A stretch of DNA of 64,000 nt, from assembly GCF_900475315.1 (NCBI RefSeq), contig NZ_LS483369.1, positions 1,116,001 to 1,180,000 on the forward strand. The letters are read 5' to 3'. This document shows, piece by piece, positions 11,044 through 18,844 of this stretch. Source of the stretch: Neisseria cinerea (GTDB taxonomy: Bacteria; Pseudomonadota; Gammaproteobacteria; Burkholderiales; Neisseriaceae). The notes beneath the pieces are model-generated. The model ran no database searches and was not told the origin of the DNA. It worked only from the letters and a program-made list of their open reading frames with translations. Numbering within the stretch: position 1 is the first letter of the stretch; every line of letters begins with the position of its first letter. The position numbers and the translations under genes were made by a program.

Positions 11044-11556
11044 ATGAAAAAAATCCTCATACTCTCCGCCGCCGCCCTTATGCTGGCAGCCTGCCAATCC
11101 GGCAGCGCACCTAAAAACGCACACATGAAATCTGCCGGCACACCGGCCAGAGAATCATGCAAAGTTATCCGCGGAGACACCGCAGGAGGCGGCAAAAACA
11201 TCATTTACCGTTGTAGCAACGGTCAGGCGGCAATAAATGCAGCCATTGCAGACGGCGCATTGGAATCTGGGATTCCCGTCAGCTTCAGCGGCGGTGGCGT
11301 ACCTGTTGCAAACGGTCAGGGCCTGGTTACCCGTCAGGCGGCAAACGGAGTAGGTAAATCCGACTCCGAGGCCTGTGAACGCGCCTTAATCAATGCCGCC
11401 CGCAAATTCCAGCAGACCGCAGGCAAACTCGGCGGACGCGGCGTTACCGGCTTCCACAGCTACTTTGATAAGCAACCGCTGCAAGGCGGACAATACGACT
11501 GTCAGGCAGGCTCGTTCCACGTCCGCGTGGTCATGCGCGCCAATGTCGTCCGTTAA
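11044..11556 (+). CDS. Small predicted lipoprotein of unknown function
   Basis: The 170-residue protein has a lipoprotein signal: MKKILILSAAALMLAAC with lipobox LAAC, Cys at residue 17. The mature part has four further cysteines (CKVI, YRCSN, ACER, YDCQ), consistent with two disulfides in the periplasm, and a Gly-rich middle (FSGGG). Related neisserial entries are sometimes labelled excinuclease subunit A, but nothing here resembles UvrA. It lies between trhP and the exl lipoprotein gene, in its own rightward unit ending in a DUS terminator. Whether it travels with the exl cassette or with col is unknown. Confidence 0.75.
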   Translation: MKKILILSAAALMLAACQSGSAPKNAHMKSAGTPARESCKVIRGDTAGGGKNIIYRCSNGQAAINAAIADGALESGIPVSFSGGGVPVANGQGLVTRQAANGVGKSDSEACERALINAARKFQQTAGKLGGRGVTGFHSYFDKQPLQGGQYDCQAGSFHVRVVMRANVVR

Positions 11557-11570
11557 CATATCGGCAATCA

Positions 11571-11611
11571 AAAAAATGCCGTCTGAAACATTTTTTCAGA
11601 CGGCATTTTTT
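11571..11611 (+). terminator. DUS-pair terminator after the small lipoprotein gene
   Basis: AAAAAATGCCGTCTGAAA pairs with TTTCAGACGGCATTTTTT around a 5-nt loop, ending in a T run. It is an 18-bp stem made of two inverted uptake sequences. Confidence 0.85.
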
Positions 11612-11729
11612 CAGGCTTTACCGGTAATTCTCTTTAAAATCCTACTCCGGCTGTAACTGTAATACTGTAGCGGCAAGGTATACGGGTATATTATCACCTT
11701 CCACCATCCTAACCATATAATATCAAACA

Positions 11730-11759
11730 AAAGCCCCGGTCTATCCGCACCGGGGCTTT
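11730..11759 (-). terminator. Terminator of the exl lipoprotein gene
   Basis: On the minus strand AAAGCCCCGG pairs with CCGGGGCTTT, then TTGTTT follows, 25 bp past the stop at 11785. It is a GC-rich intrinsic terminator not made from DUS. Confidence 0.8.
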
Positions 11760-11784
11760 CGTCAAATCAAGGATTCAAACGGGA

Positions 11785-13644
11785 TTATTGGGCTTTCTTA
11801 CCACCAAATACGCCGAAGCTGTTATTTGTCCATTTCCCGGCCTTTTCTGGTGCATCCTTAACATAGCTGTACCTACCTGCCATTTCTGCAGCATTGGCAC
11901 CATAGAATCCTCCGGAGATGCTACCTTTCTCACCGTTTTTCCAAGTACCGGTAAAGCGGTTGCCATCAAGGCTTCCCTTGAATTCCTGGGTACCCATATA
12001 CGATCCGTCACCACTATTAATCTTACCGCTCAGGGATTTACCGGCAAAATTGACCTCAGCAGTAAACGAACCGGCTGAACGGAATGTATTACCATCACTA
12101 AACCAATTCTCACCTTCGGTCAAGTTGCGCGAACGGAAATGCAATACATCGCCTTTATAAGTAGCCGTACCGCCGGGCAGACTGTCGCTCAACTTTCCTT
12201 GCACAAAGAGTGCGTATGAACCATCTGCCAATTTAGCCGCACCATAAATCAGATTTTCAAAACCTTTTGAAGTAATAATCTTACCGAAGTCTGTCCAAAG
12301 CTGCGTCCTACTTGACAGCCGTTCATTAGCCACTGTCAAATCAATGGTTTCGCCATTGATGACCAGCTTCGTGATTTCACCTTCCCCGTAAAAATATTTT
12401 TCACCCAACTCACCGGTTTTCAATGGTGATGCAGCTGGTGCTGAAGGTTTGGGATTGGCAGGATGGGTTGACGCACCTCCTTGGCTGCCTGAGTCTTGGT
12501 CATCCGAATCTTGATCATCCGAATCTTGATCATCCGAATCTTGATCATCCGAATCTTGATCGCCCGAGTCTTGGTCACCTGCCTCAGGAGCGGGTTTCGT
12601 CGATGTATCAGCAGTTTTTACTGTGGTAGCATTGGCTTCAGTTGCCAAACGCTCAGCTTCGGTTTTCAATGCCTGCGCATCTGCAGTCTGATATTTTTTT
12701 AAGAACTGGTCGGCACGGATTTTCAATGCTTCAGCTTTTTCTTTGTATTCCTTCGCAGTAGCGTCATCCGGCTTGGCTTTCAACATTTCTTCCGCTTCAG
12801 CCAATGCTTTTTCGGCTGACGTTTTCCACTGCTCGGCATCTTTACGGGTTCTCTCTATATTACTGAGGTACTGCCCCGCTTTCTCTTTTGCTTCTTCTGC
12901 CGCTTTTACTGCAGCCTTACGGTCTGCTTCTGTGGCATATTTCCCTTCCACCGCTTTTTTTGCTGCTGCTTTATATGCACTGGTAGACCCTTCCAATTCC
13001 GTTTTCTGACCTGCTAAGAATTCATCTTTAGAGTCGATTTGCTGGGCGGAATAATCATTGCCTTTTGCACCTTTACCCCATGATTCTTCAAATTTTGCTT
13101 TTGCTGCATCATAAGCTTTATCGGCTGAAGGTGGTTGGGTTGTATCGCCACCTGTCGGACTTCCTTCATGATGGTTGTGATTGGGAGGTGTCGTCGATTC
13201 GCTTCCTGCACTACCGCCTTCATGATGGTTGTGACTAGGAGGCGTCGTCGATTCGCTTCCTGCGCTACCGCCTTCATGATGGTTGTGACTAGGAGGCGTC
13301 GTCGATTCGCTTCCTGCGCTACCGCCTTCATGATGGTTGTGACTAGGAGGCGTCGTCGATTCGCTTCCTGCGCTACCGCCTTCATGATGGTTGTGACTAG
13401 GAGGCGTCGTCGATTCGCTTCCTGCGCTACCGCCAGCCCCTGGAGGGGTCGGCACCGAACTACCGTTTTGACCGGATGAAGGAGTTTCAACCTTTCCACC
13501 TTGACCAGGCACCGGGTTTGATGCACCCGGAACAGTCGGGGTAGGCTTAACACTTGGCGCATCTCCGCCTCCCGAACTACAAGCTGAAAGAGCTAGACCG
13601 CAGGCAATGGCAAGTGCGCTTAATTTAAATGATGAATTCGACAT
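11785..13644 (-). CDS. Exl-type surface lipoprotein with His-rich repeats and TbpB-like C-terminal domain
   Basis: The 619-residue protein has a lipoprotein signal (lipobox LSAC, Cys 22), a Pro/Gly linker, five 18-residue repeats GGSAGSESTTPPSHNHHE at residues 71-160, an Ala/Lys/Glu-rich helical or coiled-coil region (about 178-350), an acidic DDQDS repeat (about 356-385) and a C-terminal domain (about 420-619) with the YGAAKLADGSYALFVQGK / GDVLHFRS / SGDGSYMGTQEFKGSLDG pattern of TbpB/NHBA-like beta-barrel lipoproteins. It sits between hemO and trhP/col, where other neisseriae carry the hemoglobin receptor hmbR; the published alternative cassettes exl2 and exl3 encode lipoproteins sharing motifs with TbpB, LbpB and HpuA. 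A role in host-protein, heme or metal binding is inferred. Export to the cell surface by a Slam protein is plausible. It is not NHBA itself: the N-terminus and centre differ and no Arg-rich segment is seen. Confidence 0.82.
   Translation of the reverse strand: MSNSSFKLSALAIACGLALSACSSGGGDAPSVKPTPTVPGASNPVPGQGGKVETPSSGQNGSSVPTPPGAGGSAGSESTTPPSHNHHEGGSAGSESTTPPSHNHHEGGSAGSESTTPPSHNHHEGGSAGSESTTPPSHNHHEGGSAGSESTTPPNHNHHEGSPTGGDTTQPPSADKAYDAAKAKFEESWGKGAKGNDYSAQQIDSKDEFLAGQKTELEGSTSAYKAAAKKAVEGKYATEADRKAAVKAAEEAKEKAGQYLSNIERTRKDAEQWKTSAEKALAEAEEMLKAKPDDATAKEYKEKAEALKIRADQFLKKYQTADAQALKTEAERLATEANATTVKTADTSTKPAPEAGDQDSGDQDSDDQDSDDQDSDDQDSDDQDSGSQGGASTHPANPKPSAPAASPLKTGELGEKYFYGEGEITKLVINGETIDLTVANERLSSRTQLWTDFGKIITSKGFENLIYGAAKLADGSYALFVQGKLSDSLPGGTATYKGDVLHFRSRNLTEGENWFSDGNTFRSAGSFTAEVNFAGKSLSGKINSGDGSYMGTQEFKGSLDGNRFTGTWKNGEKGSISGGFYGANAAEMAGRYSYVKDAPEKAGKWTNNSFGVFGGKKAQ
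12488..12580 (-). repeat. 15-bp in-frame tandem repeat (DDQDS)
   Basis: About six units of a 15-bp sequence (ATCCGAATCTTGATC on the plus strand, outer copies degenerate) encode GDQDS/DDQDS on the minus strand. Because the unit is a multiple of three, slippage would change the length of an acidic linker without breaking the frame. Confidence 0.9.
13165..13434 (-). repeat. 54-bp in-frame tandem repeat (His-rich 18-residue unit)
   Basis: Five direct 54-bp units encode GGSAGSESTTPPSHNHHE inside the exl lipoprotein. Four are nearly identical in DNA and the C-terminal one differs (PPNHNHHE and several silent changes), suggesting recent expansion from one edge. A part unit follows. Contiguous units without spacers rule out a CRISPR. 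Confidence 0.95.
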
Positions 13645-13712
13645 GACATACTCCTAATTACATGAATAATAAAAATAAGTTCATTCTCTTTTACGAAAAG
13701 GTATGATGCTTA

Positions 13713-13740
13713 TTCATAAATTTATTGAAAGAAATTTCAA
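13713..13740 (-). promoter_or_regulatory. Possible promoter of the exl lipoprotein gene
   Basis: On the minus strand TTGAAA (13735-13740) and TATGAA (13713-13718) are 16 bp apart, about 70 bp before the start codon. The region between hemO and this gene is AT-rich, unlike the genes around it. Weak call. Confidence 0.35.
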
Positions 13741-13836
13741 GTTTTCATAGTCGGTTGCAAATACGTTCCGGCAAACAGCTGCGTATTATATAAAGTGCAA
13801 TTCCATGAAAACATCGATACCTGATTTTTGCATTAC

Positions 13837-14466
13837 TCAATGCCTGTGCGGCATCATTCCTTCCGGTGCTTCGGCATCAGCGGCCAAACCGAAGGTTTCG
13901 CGCAAAATCACTTTATAGAAGGCAAATGCTTCGCGTGCACCTTGGATGGCTTCTGCTTCGGCTTCCGGAGTTAAGTTCAAGGCATTCAGATGCTCGACAA
14001 AGGCACGCCAGTGTTTGCCACGCCCGGCAGGATGGGGGGCAAGGTGTCTAGCGCCGTGTTCGCCGTTGTAATCGAGTTTTTGCGCATGCTTAAAGAGAAA
14101 CGCCGCGCCGAGATTCGAACCTTCCGCGCAGTAAAGCCAGCCGATTGCTTTGTTGCCGGTTTCATGCGGCAACGGTTTGCCGTATTCGTAAGGTTTGTCG
14201 CCCAAATCTGCAAGGTCTTGCGTTACGGCATCGTATCGCGCCATGTATTCCAGTTCGGGAATGGCTTTGTTCAATTCGGCATCTTTATAAATATGATCGA
14301 CAGCCTTATGGAAAACTGATTGGAGTTTCAAAAATTTGATGTAGTTTTCTTTACTTGAAAACGGCTGAACAGACATGACGAGATTGTCTACGCTGTCGTG
14401 AACACCCGTGGTCTCTGCTTTCAAGCGTTTGGCAAATGTCAACTCTTGGTTTTCTGCTTCACTCAT
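13837..14466 (-). CDS. hemO: Heme oxygenase HemO
   Basis: The 209-residue soluble enzyme opens imported heme with oxygen and reductant, freeing iron, CO and biliverdin. LKAETTGVHDSVDNLV near residue 15 holds the proximal His, and the distal-helix region reads GWLYCAEGSNLGAAF, as in neisserial HemO. The frame is open to 14544 but the start is set at 14466 (MSEAENQELTF), preceded by AAAGGA. In neisseriae hemO usually stands beside hmbR; here the downstream partner is the exl lipoprotein gene, so heme must arrive by another receptor or through that protein. A Fur-box-like palindrome is upstream (14545-14570), so iron repression is expected. Confidence 0.95.
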   Translation of the reverse strand: MSEAENQELTFAKRLKAETTGVHDSVDNLVMSVQPFSSKENYIKFLKLQSVFHKAVDHIYKDAELNKAIPELEYMARYDAVTQDLADLGDKPYEYGKPLPHETGNKAIGWLYCAEGSNLGAAFLFKHAQKLDYNGEHGARHLAPHPAGRGKHWRAFVEHLNALNLTPEAEAEAIQGAREAFAFYKVILRETFGLAADAEAPEGMMPHRH

Positions 14467-14544
14467 GTTTTTTCCTTTATCAATTAAATGCGGATGATGG
14501 CGATACGGATAAAACCCATATTTGCCTATACACTCGACATACAA

Positions 14545-14570
14545 AAATAATAAATGAAATTTATTATCAT
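14545..14570. promoter_or_regulatory. Fur-box-like palindrome upstream of hemO
   Basis: An AT-rich inverted repeat (AATAATAAATGAAATTTATTATCAT) resembles the Fur operator GATAATGATAATCATTATC in composition and symmetry. It is about 80 bp before the hemO start. HemO is known to be iron-regulated in meningococci; binding here is inferred. The rest of the 250-bp gap to pqiA holds only the pqiA promoter. Confidence 0.5.
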
Positions 14571-14746
14571 ATAATTTATGAAATATATATCATTTGTGTT
14601 ATACGTTCAAGCAGATGTTTTACTATCATTTACAGAGATGCCGTTTTATAAAGGGATTCGATAATCAGGCAGGTAGCCGCACAAAGAATATTTCTACTGC
14701 ATAGCGGTTTGTTTATGCGGTTGCCCATGCCGGTTTTGCATCCTGA

Positions 14747-14775
14747 TTGGGCGTATCGCATTTTTCCTTTATAAT
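14747..14775 (+). promoter_or_regulatory. Candidate promoter of pqiABC
   Basis: TTGGGC (14747-14752), a 17-bp spacer and a perfect TATAAT (14770-14775) precede the pqiA start by about 21 bp, giving a very short leader. Confidence 0.55.
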
Positions 14776-14796
14776 GCTATAACTTATATTTTACTC

Positions 14797-16110
14797 ATGT
14801 CCCGCATGATTGCTTTTCGCCAACCTGTCCGTTACCGCTCCTGCACCGACTCTCTTTATGGTGCCTTACCGCCGCATACGGTAGACTGCCCGGAATGCGG
14901 CTGCCGTGTGGATGTGCCTCAATTAGACAGGGGGGAGGCGGCATTTTGCCCACGCTGCAGCTATAAACTCTTCAGGGTAAGCAATCATCCTTTTTCCGGT
15001 CCGCCCGCTTATGCGGCGGCTTCCCTGATTCTGATGATGTTTGCTTATAGCATGACCTATATCCGGGTGGATATACCGGGTGCAACGTCTATTTTGTCCC
15101 TACCGGAAATGGTGCGCCTGATGGTGTTTCAGGATTACGGTTTTTTGGCGGAAGTGATGTTTATACCGACCTTCGGCGCACCGATTCTGTTTCTGTCGCT
15201 GTGCCTATACGTCTATACGGCACTGATACGGGGGAAGGCGTATCCCGCATTAAGGTTGGCAACGCGCGTAATGGTGCGCCTAAAGCAGGTCATGATGGTG
15301 GATGTGTTTTTTATTTCTACTTTGGTGGCATATATCAAGCTTTCATCCGTATCCGAGGTAACTTTCGGGCCTGCGTTTTATCTGATGTTCCTGCTGTCGG
15401 TCATGTTGATTCGGACATCGGTATCTGTTCCCCAACATTGGGTGTATTTCCAGATTGAACGGCTGACGGGCAATGATGCGGTTCAGACGGCATCGGAAGA
15501 TAAAACCTGTTGCAGCCGTTGCCTGTATTTCCGCAACAGGTACGAACGCCCCTGCAGCGTGTGCGGTGCGGACCTGTATCGCCGGCGGCCGAAAAGTCTG
15601 AGTATTTCGTCGGCGTTTTTGACGGCTGCGGTTATTTTGTATTTCCCTGCCAATATCCTGCCGATTATGATTTCGTCCAATCCTGCCGCCACAGAGGTAA
15701 ACACCATCCTTAACGGCATCACTTATATGTGGAACGAGGGTGACAGGCTGATTGCGGCGGTTATTTTCAGCGCGAGTATTTTGGTGCCGATGCTGAAAAT
15801 TGCGGCAATGTCAGTTTTGATTGCGGCCGCCCGCTTCGCTTTGCCGGCGGGCGCAAAGAAATTGTCTCACCTCTACCGCATCACCGAAGCGGTCGGCCGC
15901 TGGTCGATGATTGATATTTTTGTGATTATTATCCTGATGTGTTCGTTCCACACCAATATGGCCCGCGTCGTACCAGGTGGCGCGGCCGCCTATTTTTGCC
16001 TCGTTGTGGTTCTGACCATGCTGTCTGCCTATTATTTCGACCCGCGCCTCATCTGGGACAGGTACGCCTCAGACGGCATTTTGCTCAATGAAACGGAAAA
16101 ATATGACTGA
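14797..16110 (+). CDS. pqiA: Paraquat-inducible protein A, inner-membrane protein
   Basis: This 437-residue protein has the PqiA architecture: two repeats, each a zinc-ribbon-like CPECGCRVDVPQ...CPRCSYKL or CSRCLYFRN...CSVCGADL segment followed by four hydrophobic helices. PqiA is the inner-membrane part of the PqiABC system, which builds a lipid-transport bridge across the periplasm with the MCE protein PqiB and lipoprotein PqiC. First gene of a tight rightward operon: pqiB begins before the pqiA stop. Confidence 0.93.
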   Translation: MSRMIAFRQPVRYRSCTDSLYGALPPHTVDCPECGCRVDVPQLDRGEAAFCPRCSYKLFRVSNHPFSGPPAYAAASLILMMFAYSMTYIRVDIPGATSILSLPEMVRLMVFQDYGFLAEVMFIPTFGAPILFLSLCLYVYTALIRGKAYPALRLATRVMVRLKQVMMVDVFFISTLVAYIKLSSVSEVTFGPAFYLMFLLSVMLIRTSVSVPQHWVYFQIERLTGNDAVQTASEDKTCCSRCLYFRNRYERPCSVCGADLYRRRPKSLSISSAFLTAAVILYFPANILPIMISSNPAATEVNTILNGITYMWNEGDRLIAAVIFSASILVPMLKIAAMSVLIAAARFALPAGAKKLSHLYRITEAVGRWSMIDIFVIIILMCSFHTNMARVVPGGAAAYFCLVVVLTMLSAYYFDPRLIWDRYASDGILLNETEKYD

Positions 16111-17764
16111 CAACACCTCTCCTCAAAACGGGCATACCAAAGCACGCGTCCGTAAAAACAATACCTTCCTCTCCGCTGTCTGGCTGATTCCCCTGATCGC
16201 GCTGATTGCCGGCGGCTGGCTTTGGGTTAAGGAAATACGCAATAGGGGACCCGTAGTTACGCTGCTGATGAACAGCGCGGAAGGTATCGAAGTCAACAAG
16301 ACAGTCATTAAGGTATTGAGCGTCGATGTCGGACGCGTTACCCGAATCAAACTGCGCAACGATCAAAAAGGTGTGGAAGTTACTGCCCAACTCAATGCGG
16401 ACGTATCCGACCTCATCCGCAGCGATACCCAGTTTTGGGTGGTTAAACCGCGTATCGACCAAAGCGGCGTAACCGGTTTGGGTACGCTGCTTTCGGGTTC
16501 GTACATCGCTTTTACACCCGGGAAAAGCGACGAGGCAAAAGACGTGTTCCAAGTGCAGGACATTCCTCCGATTGCCGCTATCGGTCAAAGCGGCCTGCGC
16601 CTAAATTTGATCGGCAAAAACGACCGCATCCTCAACGTCAGCAGTCCCGTTTTGTATGAAAACTTTATGGTCGGCCAAGTAGAAAGCGCGCATTTCAACC
16701 CGTCCGACCAAAGTGTGCATTACACTATCTTCATCCAGAGCCCCAACGACAAACTGATTCATTCCGCCAGCCGTTTTTGGCTGGAAAGCGGCATTAATAT
16801 CGAAACCACAGGCAGCGGTGTCAAACTCAATTCCGTCCCTCTGCCCGCATTGCTGTCAGGTGCGATTTCATTCGACTCCCCAAAAACAAAAAATCAACAC
16901 CATGTTCAAAACGACGACCGTTTCGAGCTTTACGACAACCGCAGAGAAGTGGAAAACCTGCCTGACGACCGCTCGCTGTACTACACCGCGTTTTTCAAAC
17001 AATCCGTACGCGGCCTGTCTGCCGGTTCGCCTGTCGAATACAAAGGCCTGAATGTCGGCGTGGTTTCCGATGTCCCTTATTTCGACCGCAACGACAGCCT
17101 GCATTTGTTTGAAAACGGCTGGATTCCCGTACGCATCCGTATCGAGCCTTCCCGTTTGGAAATCAATGCCGACGAGCAAAGCAAAGAGCATTGGAAACAA
17201 CAATTTCAGACGGCCTTAAACAAAGGCCTGACCGCCAGCATCTCCAGCAACAACCTGCTGACCGGCAGCAAAATGATTGAGTTGAACGATCAGCCTTCCG
17301 CATCGCCTAAGCTGCGACCGCATACCGTTTATGCAGGCGATACCGTTATCGCGACCCAAGGCGGCGGTTTGGACAATTTGCAGGCAAAAGTGGCCGACTT
17401 GTTAGACAAATTCAATAATCTGCCATTGGATAAAACCGTTGCCGGCTTGAACGGTTCGCTTGCCGATCTCAAGTCCACACTCAAATCTGCCAATGCCGCC
17501 CTAAGCTCCATCGACAAACTGGTCGGCAAACCGCAGACACAAAACATTCCGAACGAGTTGAACCAAACCCTGAAAGAATTGCGTCAAACCCTGCAAGGCG
17601 TATCGCCTCAATCGCCTATCTACGGCGACGTACAAAATACGCTGCAAAGTTTGGACAGAACCTTAAAAGACGTTCAACCCGTGATTAATACTTTGAAAGA
17701 AAAACCCAACGCGCTGATTTTCAACAGCAACAGCAAAGACCCTATCCCGAAAGGAAGCCGATAA
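16103..17764 (+). CDS. pqiB: MCE-domain lipid-transport protein PqiB
   Basis: About 553 residues: one N-terminal transmembrane helix (FLSAVWLIPLIALIAGGWLW) and repeated MCE/MlaD domains (GPVVTLLMNSAEGIEVNKT; the second near YENFMVGQVES; the third near GSPVEYKGLNVGVVSD), then a C-terminal helical part. In E. coli PqiB stacks as hexameric rings with a long helical needle spanning the periplasm. The start at 16103 is preferred over 16088 because GGA lies at proper spacing. It overlaps the end of pqiA and its TAA overlaps the pqiC ATG by one base. Confidence 0.92.
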   Translation: MTDNTSPQNGHTKARVRKNNTFLSAVWLIPLIALIAGGWLWVKEIRNRGPVVTLLMNSAEGIEVNKTVIKVLSVDVGRVTRIKLRNDQKGVEVTAQLNADVSDLIRSDTQFWVVKPRIDQSGVTGLGTLLSGSYIAFTPGKSDEAKDVFQVQDIPPIAAIGQSGLRLNLIGKNDRILNVSSPVLYENFMVGQVESAHFNPSDQSVHYTIFIQSPNDKLIHSASRFWLESGINIETTGSGVKLNSVPLPALLSGAISFDSPKTKNQHHVQNDDRFELYDNRREVENLPDDRSLYYTAFFKQSVRGLSAGSPVEYKGLNVGVVSDVPYFDRNDSLHLFENGWIPVRIRIEPSRLEINADEQSKEHWKQQFQTALNKGLTASISSNNLLTGSKMIELNDQPSASPKLRPHTVYAGDTVIATQGGGLDNLQAKVADLLDKFNNLPLDKTVAGLNGSLADLKSTLKSANAALSSIDKLVGKPQTQNIPNELNQTLKELRQTLQGVSPQSPIYGDVQNTLQSLDRTLKDVQPVINTLKEKPNALIFNSNSKDPIPKGSR

Positions 17765-18282
17765 TGCGCCTCTTCCCGATTGCCGCAGCCCTGCTGCTTG
17801 CAGCCTGCGGCACCGCGCAAAGTACGCAGTATTTCATACTGCACGACAGCCGGTACCTACCGCCCGAACGCCGCGTGGCGGAAACCGCCGTCAAAGTCCG
17901 CCTTGCCGAACCGCTCAAACGGGGCGGACTGGTTTACCAGACCGATCCCTACAGACTCCATACCGCCCAAAATCACGTTTGGGCAAGTTCTTTAGACGAT
18001 ATGCTTGAAGCAGCACTGAGCAATGCATTCAACCGCCTGAATACCAAACGTGTATTCATTCCCGCTTCTCGCAACGGCCAGTCAGAAAAATGGACGGTCT
18101 ATATCGATACCTTCCAAGGCAGCTACACAGGAAAAACCATCGTCGGTGGCTATGCGGTATTTCCGGATGGCACGGTCAGATCCTTCCATGCCGAAACCGA
18201 ACAGCAGGGTGACGGCTACGCCGCCATGACCGCCGCACTCGAACAGGGACTGAAACAGGCAGCGCAACAGATGGTCGAGTAA
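17764..18282 (+). CDS. pqiC: Outer-membrane lipoprotein PqiC
   Basis: The 172-residue lipoprotein has signal MRLFPIAAALLLAAC with lipobox LAAC and the body of the ABC-type transport auxiliary lipoprotein family (DUF330/PqiC). It should dock the PqiB tunnel at the outer membrane. The start overlaps the pqiB stop (TAATG), so translation is likely coupled. Third gene of pqiABC-tag. Confidence 0.9.
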   Translation: MRLFPIAAALLLAACGTAQSTQYFILHDSRYLPPERRVAETAVKVRLAEPLKRGGLVYQTDPYRLHTAQNHVWASSLDDMLEAALSNAFNRLNTKRVFIPASRNGQSEKWTVYIDTFQGSYTGKTIVGGYAVFPDGTVRSFHAETEQQGDGYAAMTAALEQGLKQAAQQMVE

Positions 18283-18285
18283 ACC

Positions 18286-18837
18286 GTGAACTATTGCGAA
18301 TTTGCCGCCTCACTTCCCGAAAACACCGACAACCCGAACAAACATTACCACGACACGCAATACGGTTTTCCGATTGAGGACGACAATGAATTGTTTGAGC
18401 GGCTGGTGTTGGAAATCAATCAGGCAGGATTAAGCTGGACGCTGATGCTGAAGAAGCGGCAGGCATTTCAGACGGCATTTGAAAGGTTCGACATCAATAC
18501 CGTTGCCGCCTTCGACGACACCGACCGCGAACGCCTGCTTGCCGACGCTGGCATCGTCCGCAACCGCCTGAAAATCGATGCCGCCATTTTCAATGCACGG
18601 CAAATCCAAGCGTTGCAACAAGAATACGGCTCGTTCAAGAACTGGCTCGACGCGCACCATCCGCGAAGCAAAGACGAATGGGTCAAACTCTTTAAAAAAC
18701 ATTTCAAATTTGTCGGCGGCGAAATCGTCGGCGAATTTCTGATGAGTACCGGCTACCTCAAAGGCGCGCACGCCGAAAGCTGTCCGGTTTACCGTAAGAC
18801 CCTGAAATACCACCCAAAATGGCTCGATGCCGTCTGA
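18286..18837 (+). CDS. tag: DNA-3-methyladenine glycosylase I
   Basis: The 183-residue base-excision repair enzyme removes 3-methyladenine from alkylated DNA. It has the Tag signatures: YHDTQYGFPIEDDNELFERL near the N-terminus and the Glu/Trp pocket LEINQAGLSWTLMLKKR around 45-60. The zinc-binding residues are in part recognisable (Cys 4 near the N-terminus, His and Cys near HAESCPVY). The start is GTG at 18286, three bases after pqiC. A DUS overlaps the stop. Confidence 0.92.
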   Translation: MNYCEFAASLPENTDNPNKHYHDTQYGFPIEDDNELFERLVLEINQAGLSWTLMLKKRQAFQTAFERFDINTVAAFDDTDRERLLADAGIVRNRLKIDAAIFNARQIQALQQEYGSFKNWLDAHHPRSKDEWVKLFKKHFKFVGGEIVGEFLMSTGYLKGAHAESCPVYRKTLKYHPKWLDAV

Positions 18838-18844
18838 AAAACCA

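Noticed and set aside
13165-13434. CRISPR-like array
   Set aside because: The 54-bp units are contiguous with no spacers and code for protein.
13135-13479. Plus-strand repeated frame (FMMVVTRRRRRFASC) over the exl repeats
   Set aside because: It is the complement of the His-rich repeat; any repeat whose unit is a multiple of three keeps open frames on the other strand.
11785-13644. Identification as NHBA (GNA2132)
   Set aside because: Only the C-terminal barrel pattern is shared. The N-terminus, repeats and stalk differ, no Arg-rich segment is seen, and the locus is exl.
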